A stretch of 64,000 nt of DNA from UBA4408 sp002389785 (GTDB taxonomy: Bacteria; Bacteroidota; Bacteroidia; UBA4408). Below the pieces are notes generated by a model. It saw only the letters and a program-made list of their open reading frames with translations, had not been told where the DNA came from and ran no database searches. Location: the NCBI GenBank assembly GCA_035438985.1, contig DAORJK010000006.1, forward strand, positions 62,001-126,000, read 5' to 3'. Made by a program: the position numbers and the translations under genes. The stretch's first letter is position 1. Each line of letters starts with the position of its first letter. Below, piece after piece: positions 34,401-43,302 of this stretch.

Positions 34401-34779
34401 GCGTATACTTGGAACGAAAAAACCAATAATATATCAGAGCAAGCATGCATCCAAAACTATTGGCTATAAAATCAAAAATATCGGCTGTACGCTCACTAAA
34501 AATCGCACCCTGCAAAATTTCTAACAGACCACCGTAAGCAACACAAAAAGTACCTGCAAGCAAAAATGCATAGGATTTAATAAGGGTTGGAGCAACACCT
34601 TTAGTAAATGAATTTAGCAACAATACTGTCAACACAAAAAATACCGAAGCATGCACCAGTTTATCAAACTGCAACAATTCTAAATACGAAAAATGCGGAA
34701 TATCCTTTCCGGGAATTCCGCACAATATCGCAATTACTAAAGCCCATATAAGAGCCGGGTAAGTACTTTTTAAAAACAT
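34381..34779 (-). CDS. VanZ-family membrane protein
   Basis: The 132-residue protein has four predicted membrane helices with the VanZ-like landmarks DKLVHASVFFVLTVLL, GGLLEILQGAIFSERTADIFDFIANSFG. The LEILQ...R-x-x-D-x-x-D segment is the family core. Its biochemical role is unknown; VanZ itself affects teicoplanin resistance, but chromosomal homologues like this are general envelope proteins. It follows gcvH by 23 bp in the sprA cluster. Confidence 0.88.
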   Translation of the reverse strand: MFLKSTYPALIWALVIAILCGIPGKDIPHFSYLELLQFDKLVHASVFFVLTVLLLNSFTKGVAPTLIKSYAFLLAGTFCVAYGGLLEILQGAIFSERTADIFDFIANSFGCMLALIYYWFFRSKYTHESKAN

Positions 34780-34802
34780 GAGTGCCTTAAAAAGGCAGTT
34801 AA

Positions 34803-35183
34803 TTAATGACCGATTAATTCTCGGTAAGCACCTGCGCTAAGCAATTCGCTCACCTCGGCAGCATTGGTTAATTCAATTTTTATCATCCAACCCGCACCGT
34901 AAGGATCGCTGTTTACTTTATCGGGAGCTGCTTCCAAGTCTTTATTTACTTCAAGTACTTTTCCCGAAACCGGCATAAACAAATCAGAAACAGTTTTTAC
35001 TGCTTCCACAGTTCCAAAAATTTCTTCCTTATTTAATGTCTCTCCTTCGGTTTCAATTTCAACATATACAATGTCGCCCAACTCGCCTTGAGCAAACTCT
35101 GTAATTCCTACTGTTGCGATGTTTCCATCGATTTTTATCCATTCGTGATCTTTCGTGTACTTTAAGTTTTCGGGAAAATTCAT
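34803..35183 (-). CDS. gcvH: Glycine cleavage system H protein
   Basis: The 126-residue lipoyl carrier of the glycine cleavage system shuttles the methylamine group between P, T and L proteins. The lipoylated lysine is Lys63 in GTVEAVKTVSDLFMPVSG, and the N-terminus LKYTKDHEWI is diagnostic. The other gcv genes are not in the window. The position just downstream of sprA is a familiar synteny in Bacteroidota rather than a functional link. Confidence 0.98.
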   Translation of the reverse strand: MNFPENLKYTKDHEWIKIDGNIATVGITEFAQGELGDIVYVEIETEGETLNKEEIFGTVEAVKTVSDLFMPVSGKVLEVNKDLEAAPDKVNSDPYGAGWMIKIELTNAAEVSELLSAGAYRELIGH

Positions 35184-35234
35184 TGCTTCTTTTTTTTGTG
35201 TAAATATACTAGTTCGTATTTATTTTGAAATGCC

Positions 35235-38200
35235 TTAATTAGAAATTGTTAAACGCAAACTTATACCAATTTGACGATTGCTGGTTGGAAATGAGGTTGA
35301 CACAACCGGACTGTTCTTGGTATAATCGTAAAAGAAACGAATGTTGAGTTTTTCGTTAATTACATAATCGGCGCTGTTTTTTATTGAGAAAATATTTTGT
35401 CCACTGGTAAGTATACTGGCTCCCGTATCAACATAACGTAAAGCTGTTTGATTTTTTCGGTACGAGAAATCACTGCGCAATGCCAAGTCGCTTTTAAACT
35501 TCATGTTAAATTGCTTTAAGTTAATGGCCACATTTTTAAACCTGTATCCCAATCCAACTACATATTCATTTCCATTTACTTCGGTTATTTGCTTGGTGCT
35601 GATACTCAACGTTACCATGCGGTCTTTTTTAATTTCAAACTTAGTAAGCAAGCTGCTGTTCCAGGTCATGTCGACACTAATTAATGGACTAAATTGCTCA
35701 CTTAACGTAATTGAATTAATTTCTTTTTGTGAACGAAAATCATTGTCAATGTTACGTACTTGTGTATGACCAAATCCATCATCGTCGGTAAACAGCGGAT
35801 TGGTAGTATAGGATCCTATATTTAAAGTTGATCGGTAAGTATGCCCCAATGAAAAAGTTTTGAAGTATTTTTTAATCGCTTCCAGTTTCGAAAGTCCATC
35901 ATAGTTTACACGCCAGTTAGGGCGAGGTATTGATTTAAAAATATTTTTGGTACTTTTTACTTTTACATTGGTATAGGTAGAAACAAAGGCAGGGATTAAT
36001 ACATCTTGCGAATAGGCACTATATCCATCTTTATATCCCGCACTATCTACTGTGCCATTACTAAACGAACCATCAGCAGCAAGCGTAGAAAACTCTAGTC
36101 TCCTAGCCAAAAAATTATTAAATACACTTGAGCTATGGTCTTTTGCATCCTTCTTGAAAGCTGTTTTAATACTCAAAGTGGAAATGCTGAAGGTTCCTGT
36201 TTCGAGTGGACTTTGGGCATAATACTCAGACGTAACATCGTTGTAACGATAAATAGAATTATTTGCCCTAGTTATATTTCGTGTACCATTCAACACAATT
36301 CTAAAATCCTTTAATGGCTCCACATTGGCAGTAAAATTAATTACCTCGGTATGTGTTTGACTATAAGTAGCATTTAAATATTTACTCTTACTCAACCATC
36401 CGCGCTTTCCTGCCTTCACTGCAAAATTCGGATCTTGTAAACCACTAATAAATTCCCAACCCGGAGCCTCATAAGCACCAAACTCACTTTGACCACTCAA
36501 ACCAATAAGTGTTGTTTTGGGCCTATAACCGGGCATTGCCGTACCATTGGTTTGTGAATAGGTTCCCGAAACCTTTTTAATCATCATCAAAAATTTAGCT
36601 GCTGCTTTTACAATGTCAAATTGCTGCGCATCTTTTTTCTTTGATGAATCCGCATCTGCCTTAGAGCTACCCGAACCACCTTCCTGTTGTTTTCCTCCAT
36701 CCTTTGTGGCTGCTTCTCCGCCCTTAGGATCATCCTTAGGTGAGTCGCCTGCCTTAGCGCCCTTTTCTCCACCCGCTTTATCAGCTTGTTTGCCTTTATT
36801 CGCAGGAGCCTTTTTCTTTGGTGGCGGACTGTTTACTTTTTTCAGATAAGGAACTTTATTGTAAAGAGTAATCATGTTGGCATCGGCATTAATCTGAATT
36901 TGATTTGAATTCGTGATGGTATTTCCAATATCGATGGTATCTATCACAATAGGTGAAATTGCCCAATCATAATTTCCGGTGTAGGAAGCATTTACAGTAG
37001 TCCAGTTAAATGCCGGAATTTTATTGATTGGAACTTGCCAGGCTATTTTACCACTGTGGTTGTAGTTGGTAGTAGTTCCAAAATTTTTCAACTGACTCAT
37101 AATCGAATCGCGTTTGTTGGTGTAGGCAATGGTATCTTTTCCGTATTCATTGCCAAATTCCTTGTATGCTTGACCGGGTGCTTCATCAATACGAGCCATG
37201 TTATTGGCTGTAAAATCGAAAGAAATAGATTTACTTAAATCCCATTTCAATGAATACACCCGATTAAAGCCAAATCGCTTATAATAAGTCATTGGCAATT
37301 CAGCGTAATTTTCATTTACTTTTCGGGTCTTCTGTTCGCTGTAATCACGTTTTAAATCGGTACTAAACGAAAAATTTGAAGGCAATAAATTGAAATTAAA
37401 ATCCTTAATGATTTTAAAATAATCTGATTTCAAAAAATTCAATTTACTAAAAGGCTTAAAGTTTTTAGGCTGATTGGCATATACGTAGCTTAATCCTCCC
37501 GCAGTGCTTCGGCTAAAATCACGTTCCAAAACTATGTTGCGCTTGTATTGGTCGTTGTAGGAATACCGCAACGAAATATTTTCAATATCGTAAGGCATCG
37601 GTTTTCTGGTTTTACCGTTCTTACCACCACCTCCTCCTTTTCGCTCCTTTTTAATGTTCGAAAAGTTCAAACTACGTCGTGTTGTATAATCTTGTCTTTC
37701 GGTTTTGGCTTTTTCACGGGCAGCTCCTTTTTCAAAAGTTTCAATTGATTCGGTGTACTTAATATCCGGATCAAGAGGATCGTATTGTGGATTGATGAAG
37801 GCTTCAGAATAGCCCACATACATCGGAATGCTTAAGCCCACTTTTTCAGGGATAAACTTATCGAGTTTTATTTCTGCTGAAGCATCGTACTGAAATGTAT
37901 TTTGTCGGCTACGTTCATTCAACTTTTGTTCAATGTTTCCAAATCCTTCGGTCATGCGACTTGCAGCAATCGACACATTCGCAAAATCGGCAAGTTTGGC
38001 GCTAACATGCGCATTTGCAGCCCATCCACCGTTTTCAATAAAATCCGTAAGGCGCAATTCGTTTACCCAAATTTCTGCACATTTTGCTAATCCATCATCA
38101 CCATCGGCCGTATTGGAATGCTTAGGATTTCGAATTCCAAACATAATTACTTTCACGGCACTTAGGTTAGGATTTCCTTTAATGGAAACTTTTCGGTTGC

Positions 38201-41200
38201 CGTCGAAAAACGTATAAGGTTTGGTAAGAGCAATTCCTTCTTCGTTTGAATTCAATAAAGTATTTCGTTCTTTTTTAGCCTTTTGCAATACCGAAAATTT
38301 AATTTCAACATCGTTGGCTCCTGTTAAATCGTCGTTGGTTTGCCAAATACTATACTCGTCATTATCGCCCCATTGAGTAGGTGTTAAAGGCACATCGTAT
38401 TCATAATAATTGTCAATAAAATCGGTACCCAAACGAATAAAAAAGTGCAAATCACCAAAATTCAAAATTTCATTTTCACCTCCCTTTTCAGCATGCAAAA
38501 ACAATTTCAGTTTTTCGTATTGGCGCATATCAAAATCAACATTTTTATAGGCAGCCTTCGAATTCCCATCTTCCAAATTACACACATCTAACACCAACGA
38601 TTGCTCGTTTAGCTGACGATTATTGGTAGTGGTAATATCACGTTCGCGAACAATGCTTGGCGGGATTTTATAATTAATGGGAATACGATTAGAATTTTCT
38701 TCAACATTCACAGCTGAAATATTGAATAAGGCATTTCCATTATCAACCGGCTCGTATTCACCTGAAAGTTTACCTAAATCGTATTTACGCCAGTCGCCTC
38801 GTAAAAATTCCAAACGTGCAAAACGACAAATAATGGGTTTATCAAAGCCCTTTAAAAACATTCTCACACTTCGAATATTTCGCACATCCGGCTCTCCAAC
38901 AATTAATTCGGGCGAACGTACCGGAACTTTAAACTGATACCATTTAACATCGCGCGATTGCCCATTTTTTGTTTGCACGGTAGCATTTACAACATCGGTG
39001 ATGTAATTTTGTCCAACAACCATACTCGATGGAGTAAGCGAAACTCTATATTGGAAATAATTTTCAAATTGAATGAGGTTATTGTCGCGGTTAACATCTT
39101 CAATGTTAGGTAAACTGGTGGATGAAGTTGGCCCACCATCTAAGGTATTCAAGGTGGAATTCCCTTCTAGTCCATTGTAATTTTTATAACGATCTAAAAT
39201 TGGTGTATTGGAATTATCGAAGTTGGTTCCACGGAAATACGTATAATCATCGGCAGATGGATCAGTTAATGCTTTAGCATAAGCTGTAGAACCGGCACCC
39301 AGCGGGCTATTTGCTATTTTAGTAAGATACGAACTAAAAAAGCCTACTTCATCTGCATCGCCCAAACCATCTAATCCAACATCCTGATACACACGCGAAG
39401 CAGGATTATTATCAAATGCATTTACCACCGAAGGATTGCTGGGTGAAGGCACCAATGCGAGGTTCGTAAAATTGTGCAATTGAGGGTCAACAATCCCGTT
39501 GGTGGGCAAACCATTTTCAAAACTCTTCTGGCCATCGTGCAACACATCTTCAGATATATCTCCTAAATTGAAATACAAATCACCGGTTGAATTTGGATTT
39601 GGGTTATCTTCATTAAACGGATCCATCATCCAAAACTGAATAAACTCAATGTTAGAAGCTTCAAAATCGTTGGTTTCAATTTTACGCATAATACCACCCC
39701 AACGGCTTTCTGGAGACTTCAAAGTTCCATCGGCATTTATTCCTTTTGAAAAACTGCCGGGCAATACGTCAAAATTGTAAGGTCCACGTTCGTTTGGATA
39801 AAATGCCAAATCGAGTACCGGCAAATTGGTAATGGTGTTGTTGATAGGTTGCTTATTCGGGAAAATTTCGGTTTCAATAATTTCGCGTACAAAGTGGTTA
39901 GAACGCTGGTTATTGTCGTTTTTAATGTGGTCGGGAGTAAACTGACTATCTCGATAAAACAAAGGGTCGATCACGTAAAAAGCAATCTTTGCACGATTCA
40001 CTCCATTATTTACATCGTTTATTAACTCACCTTCTTTAAACTTAGAAGGTTGACCTTGAGGTGTACTGGCAATGCTCCAGGTGGTAACTGATCGAAAATC
40101 AAGTCCCGACTGGCTACCTTCAAAATCATCTACGTACGAAGTTCCTGATTTACCAATTGCTTTTGAATGGCCCGGTATTAATTGTGCATATTCACCGGCA
40201 ATGGAAATGGTTGATTTTTCCTTTGTATTAATTAATGGTATATGGTCAACAATACGCGTTAACAAAGGAACTTCGGTTCGGTAAGAACCATCAAAACCAA
40301 ATATGGTATTTGAAATTGGCTCGTCGCCAACGTTTATTTTTTGGGTGATTGGACGTTCCTTTAAATGCAACAATGTACCGCCAATAACAAAATCCTTGTT
40401 GACCTTATATTCGAGGTGGGTACCAAACAATGATTTGGTTTGTATGCTAAATAACTGGTTGGTTTCGAAGGAGGCTTTAATTGGGGTTTGTGAAACAAGC
40501 AAAGCATCATTGATTATCTTTACTTTACCGCTCACATAATCAACGGTATAATCTACATTTTCGGTAAGCGGTACACCATTGGCTGTAACGGTTACAGAGT
40601 TTTGTGGAATGTTTACTGAGTTAAGCGAAATTTCGGAACTGGACGAAGATTTATAAGAGCCTTTTAACTTAAAACGGTTCTTAGTAGGAACTTGTTGCGC
40701 CTGTGTTTTGGTGCTGTCGTACAATTCCTGAAAAACATATTTATCGGCAATTCCCGACTGGTCAAATGGGAACTGTTTTCTGAGGTGACTACCAAAAGGT
40801 TCCAGCACAGGAAAATAAATTCTGCCGTTTTTTACGCTAATGGTAACATCGGGCACAAAGTCGAATACTCCATCGGCATTGGGATAACCTTGAATGTTGA
40901 TTTTATCCAATCCTACTACTTGCAACAATATCCGGCCATTGATGGCTCCTTCGGGTATGTAATTTAAATCAACTCCTTTTTCAAGATTTGAATGGGTAAC
41001 GTTTAATTTAAAGTCATTGGCAGTAATACCATAACCACCAATGTTGTAAACGTTTTTCATCATCAAGTCCCAAATAGGAAGCTTCACTCGCACGTTTGAG
41101 GCCTTCAACATCTTTAAAAACAAAGTAGACGGACGTGAAACTTCGTTCGAAAATTCACCAACGGTATACGTTTTAGTTCCAATGGTATATTGATAGGCAA

Positions 41201-42686
41201 CTGCAAGCACCTCACCATTTACCAAGGGTTGGTTCAAGGATATATAACCGAGTTTAGGATTTAAGGTGAAGTCGTTTATAGATAATTTACGGGCATTGTT
41301 TATTTTTTCGTAATCCTGCACTGCGGCATATTTGGTGACTGAATTATTGTAAGGAGCCAAGGCATTTAATGCGGTTGAAATAGAACGCAATTGCGCCAAT
41401 GCCGGTGAATTAATCTTATCATATAAATTATTGGAACCTTTGTTATCGGGATAATCGCCTGAACTTAAGGTAGCATCGGGAGCTTGAATAAAGCTCTGGG
41501 CATACCAGCTCTTATTGGGATTTAACAAAGGATCGGTAGTCCGGTTTGATTCACCTAAATCGGCAAAAGCAACAATGTCGCGTGCTTGATCAAAATTTCC
41601 GGTGGTATTTGTAACCCAAACCTCAATTTGGGTGATGTTAATTTCAGAATTAATTAAAGGCAAAGTACTTAAGGCATTGTCGTATTTATCACGGAAGTAT
41701 TGCGATAGGAAAAAGTGCTTGTTGGCTTCGTAATTATCGCCGGCAATTTCGAAAGGAATGGTTTGTGCTCCTCCTTTACTTTCGACCTCCTTCTTTTGTC
41801 CCTTTTGCTGAGTAAAAATGGTAGTGGCAGTAAGTTTACCGAACTGCAATTGCGCCTTTATACCGAACAAGCTTTGACTTCCGGTGATTAAAGTACCGGT
41901 AAGAGGCAGGCTCACATTTCCGGCTTCTATTTTTTTAATGATTTCATCTTCGTATCCGGTATATTCAAGCTTTACTTGATTTTCAAAATCGAAGGTTGCT
42001 TCAGTGTTGTAGTTGGTGGTGATTTTCATTTTATCTCCAATCTTACCAACCAAATTGAGCTGAATTTTTTGATCAAAATCAAAGAAGGAATTTTTTTGAT
42101 TATCGACAGAAATGTTAGGATTCTTGTTTTTATTGGTATTCCAACCAAAAATTAATTCGGCCGAACCTTGCGGTCGAATATCCACCGCATCGCCTCCAAA
42201 AATTCGGTTAAATATTTCGCCTTTCGCTTTAAAATGTAATTTAGGTGTGGGCTTGTTTGCTTCTTCAACTTTGCTTTTGCTATCGGCGTTACTGCGTGCT
42301 TTCCAATTTTTACGCAAGGTATTACTCAGGTCATAATCCATGTACTCTTCAAGTGTCATGGTAGATGGGTAGCGGTAATTTTGATTCCCCATTTTTTGTA
42401 AAAACTCGTATTCGTTGGTGCGTGGATTAAATTTTACTGAATCACTAACGTTGGATGGATTATTTAAATGCAAGCCACCAATTCCATCCTTTTCGGTTGG
42501 ATCAAAACTTTGATCGGTAAAGGGATAAGGCAAAGGATCAACACTATCGGGCACAACAATACCGGTATCGGCTGCTGCAGTCAGTCGAGGTCGCACAGGA
42601 CTTACAAGTGCTTTTGTACCCCATGCTGCCAGTAATAATCCACAACCAATTACAAGGGAAGAAAATGTTGGTAGTTTAGTAGTCAA
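35235..42686 (-). CDS. sprA: Type IX secretion translocon protein SprA (Sov)
   Basis: The 2483-residue giant outer-membrane barrel forms the protein-conducting pore of the type IX secretion system. It carries an N-terminal signal (about 1-28), the SprA N-terminal segments (for example SAELIFGWNTNKNKNPNISV, KIGDKMKITTNYNTEATFDFENQVKLEY, SLFGIKAQLQFGKL), and many beta strands to the C-terminus ending in RLTISN, as needed for barrel insertion. It is close to the size of Flavobacterium SprA. Two low-complexity basic inserts stand out: a Gly/Lys run near residues 1680-1695 and a Pro/Lys/Gly/Asp run near 1950-2015. The flanking order ruvA-sprA-gcvH supports the call. Confidence 0.96.
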   Translation of the reverse strand: MTTKLPTFSSLVIGCGLLLAAWGTKALVSPVRPRLTAAADTGIVVPDSVDPLPYPFTDQSFDPTEKDGIGGLHLNNPSNVSDSVKFNPRTNEYEFLQKMGNQNYRYPSTMTLEEYMDYDLSNTLRKNWKARSNADSKSKVEEANKPTPKLHFKAKGEIFNRIFGGDAVDIRPQGSAELIFGWNTNKNKNPNISVDNQKNSFFDFDQKIQLNLVGKIGDKMKITTNYNTEATFDFENQVKLEYTGYEDEIIKKIEAGNVSLPLTGTLITGSQSLFGIKAQLQFGKLTATTIFTQQKGQKKEVESKGGAQTIPFEIAGDNYEANKHFFLSQYFRDKYDNALSTLPLINSEINITQIEVWVTNTTGNFDQARDIVAFADLGESNRTTDPLLNPNKSWYAQSFIQAPDATLSSGDYPDNKGSNNLYDKINSPALAQLRSISTALNALAPYNNSVTKYAAVQDYEKINNARKLSINDFTLNPKLGYISLNQPLVNGEVLAVAYQYTIGTKTYTVGEFSNEVSRPSTLFLKMLKASNVRVKLPIWDLMMKNVYNIGGYGITANDFKLNVTHSNLEKGVDLNYIPEGAINGRILLQVVGLDKINIQGYPNADGVFDFVPDVTISVKNGRIYFPVLEPFGSHLRKQFPFDQSGIADKYVFQELYDSTKTQAQQVPTKNRFKLKGSYKSSSSSEISLNSVNIPQNSVTVTANGVPLTENVDYTVDYVSGKVKIINDALLVSQTPIKASFETNQLFSIQTKSLFGTHLEYKVNKDFVIGGTLLHLKERPITQKINVGDEPISNTIFGFDGSYRTEVPLLTRIVDHIPLINTKEKSTISIAGEYAQLIPGHSKAIGKSGTSYVDDFEGSQSGLDFRSVTTWSIASTPQGQPSKFKEGELINDVNNGVNRAKIAFYVIDPLFYRDSQFTPDHIKNDNNQRSNHFVREIIETEIFPNKQPINNTITNLPVLDLAFYPNERGPYNFDVLPGSFSKGINADGTLKSPESRWGGIMRKIETNDFEASNIEFIQFWMMDPFNEDNPNPNSTGDLYFNLGDISEDVLHDGQKSFENGLPTNGIVDPQLHNFTNLALVPSPSNPSVVNAFDNNPASRVYQDVGLDGLGDADEVGFFSSYLTKIANSPLGAGSTAYAKALTDPSADDYTYFRGTNFDNSNTPILDRYKNYNGLEGNSTLNTLDGGPTSSTSLPNIEDVNRDNNLIQFENYFQYRVSLTPSSMVVGQNYITDVVNATVQTKNGQSRDVKWYQFKVPVRSPELIVGEPDVRNIRSVRMFLKGFDKPIICRFARLEFLRGDWRKYDLGKLSGEYEPVDNGNALFNISAVNVEENSNRIPINYKIPPSIVRERDITTTNNRQLNEQSLVLDVCNLEDGNSKAAYKNVDFDMRQYEKLKLFLHAEKGGENEILNFGDLHFFIRLGTDFIDNYYEYDVPLTPTQWGDNDEYSIWQTNDDLTGANDVEIKFSVLQKAKKERNTLLNSNEEGIALTKPYTFFDGNRKVSIKGNPNLSAVKVIMFGIRNPKHSNTADGDDGLAKCAEIWVNELRLTDFIENGGWAANAHVSAKLADFANVSIAASRMTEGFGNIEQKLNERSRQNTFQYDASAEIKLDKFIPEKVGLSIPMYVGYSEAFINPQYDPLDPDIKYTESIETFEKGAAREKAKTERQDYTTRRSLNFSNIKKERKGGGGGKNGKTRKPMPYDIENISLRYSYNDQYKRNIVLERDFSRSTAGGLSYVYANQPKNFKPFSKLNFLKSDYFKIIKDFNFNLLPSNFSFSTDLKRDYSEQKTRKVNENYAELPMTYYKRFGFNRVYSLKWDLSKSISFDFTANNMARIDEAPGQAYKEFGNEYGKDTIAYTNKRDSIMSQLKNFGTTTNYNHSGKIAWQVPINKIPAFNWTTVNASYTGNYDWAISPIVIDTIDIGNTITNSNQIQINADANMITLYNKVPYLKKVNSPPPKKKAPANKGKQADKAGGEKGAKAGDSPKDDPKGGEAATKDGGKQQEGGSGSSKADADSSKKKDAQQFDIVKAAAKFLMMIKKVSGTYSQTNGTAMPGYRPKTTLIGLSGQSEFGAYEAPGWEFISGLQDPNFAVKAGKRGWLSKSKYLNATYSQTHTEVINFTANVEPLKDFRIVLNGTRNITRANNSIYRYNDVTSEYYAQSPLETGTFSISTLSIKTAFKKDAKDHSSSVFNNFLARRLEFSTLAADGSFSNGTVDSAGYKDGYSAYSQDVLIPAFVSTYTNVKVKSTKNIFKSIPRPNWRVNYDGLSKLEAIKKYFKTFSLGHTYRSTLNIGSYTTNPLFTDDDGFGHTQVRNIDNDFRSQKEINSITLSEQFSPLISVDMTWNSSLLTKFEIKKDRMVTLSISTKQITEVNGNEYVVGLGYRFKNVAINLKQFNMKFKSDLALRSDFSYRKNQTALRYVDTGASILTSGQNIFSIKNSADYVINEKLNIRFFYDYTKNSPVVSTSFPTSNRQIGISLRLTISN

Positions 42687-42711
42687 AATTTTTTAAAAAT
42701 GGAGGCGTAAA

Positions 42712-43302
42712 TTACAAAAACTTTAGTGCCTGTTTAATAGTATTTTCAACATTCATTTCTTGATTGGCAGAAGTCATCGCTTTATCAATGGCTTTCTCTG
42801 CAGCATGTCGAACAAAGCCCAACATAACCAACGCTGCTAACGCTTCATTCCGGATATTATTGTGAGGTGAAAAAGAAATAGATGCCGGTATTTCTTCTTT
42901 CAACACCTTGTCTTTTAAATCCACAATAATGCGTTGTGCTGTTTTTTCGCCAATTCCTTTCACACTGCGCAGTCCGCTAACATTTGCCGAAACAATTACT
43001 TGCTGCAAATCAGAAGGGCCGAAAGAACTCAACAGCAATCGTGCAGCACCTGCACCAACTCCGGATACAGATAAAAGCAAACGAAACATACTTCTTTCCG
43101 ATTCTTCAAAAAAACCATACATGGTTTGTGTTCCATCCATAGTATTCACGGTAATGTGGGTAAATAATTTACACCGTTCACTCGTTCCAATTTTAGAAAA
43201 GGTATTTAGAGAAATGTTTAAAAAATAGCCTACACCACCGCAATCAATTACTGCGTAGGTTGGGGTTTTCTCCACCAATTTTCCATCAATGTGCGTAATC
43301 AT
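42712..43302 (-). CDS. ruvA: Holliday junction branch migration protein RuvA
   Basis: RuvA binds four-way junctions and loads the RuvB motor. The OB-fold domain begins MITHIDGKLVEKTPTYAVIDCGGVGY. Two helix-hairpin-helix motifs follow (VSGVGAGAARLLL and VKGIGEKTAQRIIVDLKDK), then a flexible linker and the C-terminal RuvB-contact domain (NEALAALVMLGF). The longer frame to 43329 would add nine residues not found in the family, so the start at 43302 (196 residues) was chosen. It overlaps the end of maeB by 17 bp. ruvB is not in the window. Confidence 0.95.
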   Translation of the reverse strand: MITHIDGKLVEKTPTYAVIDCGGVGYFLNISLNTFSKIGTSERCKLFTHITVNTMDGTQTMYGFFEESERSMFRLLLSVSGVGAGAARLLLSSFGPSDLQQVIVSANVSGLRSVKGIGEKTAQRIIVDLKDKVLKEEIPASISFSPHNNIRNEALAALVMLGFVRHAAEKAIDKAMTSANQEMNVENTIKQALKFL

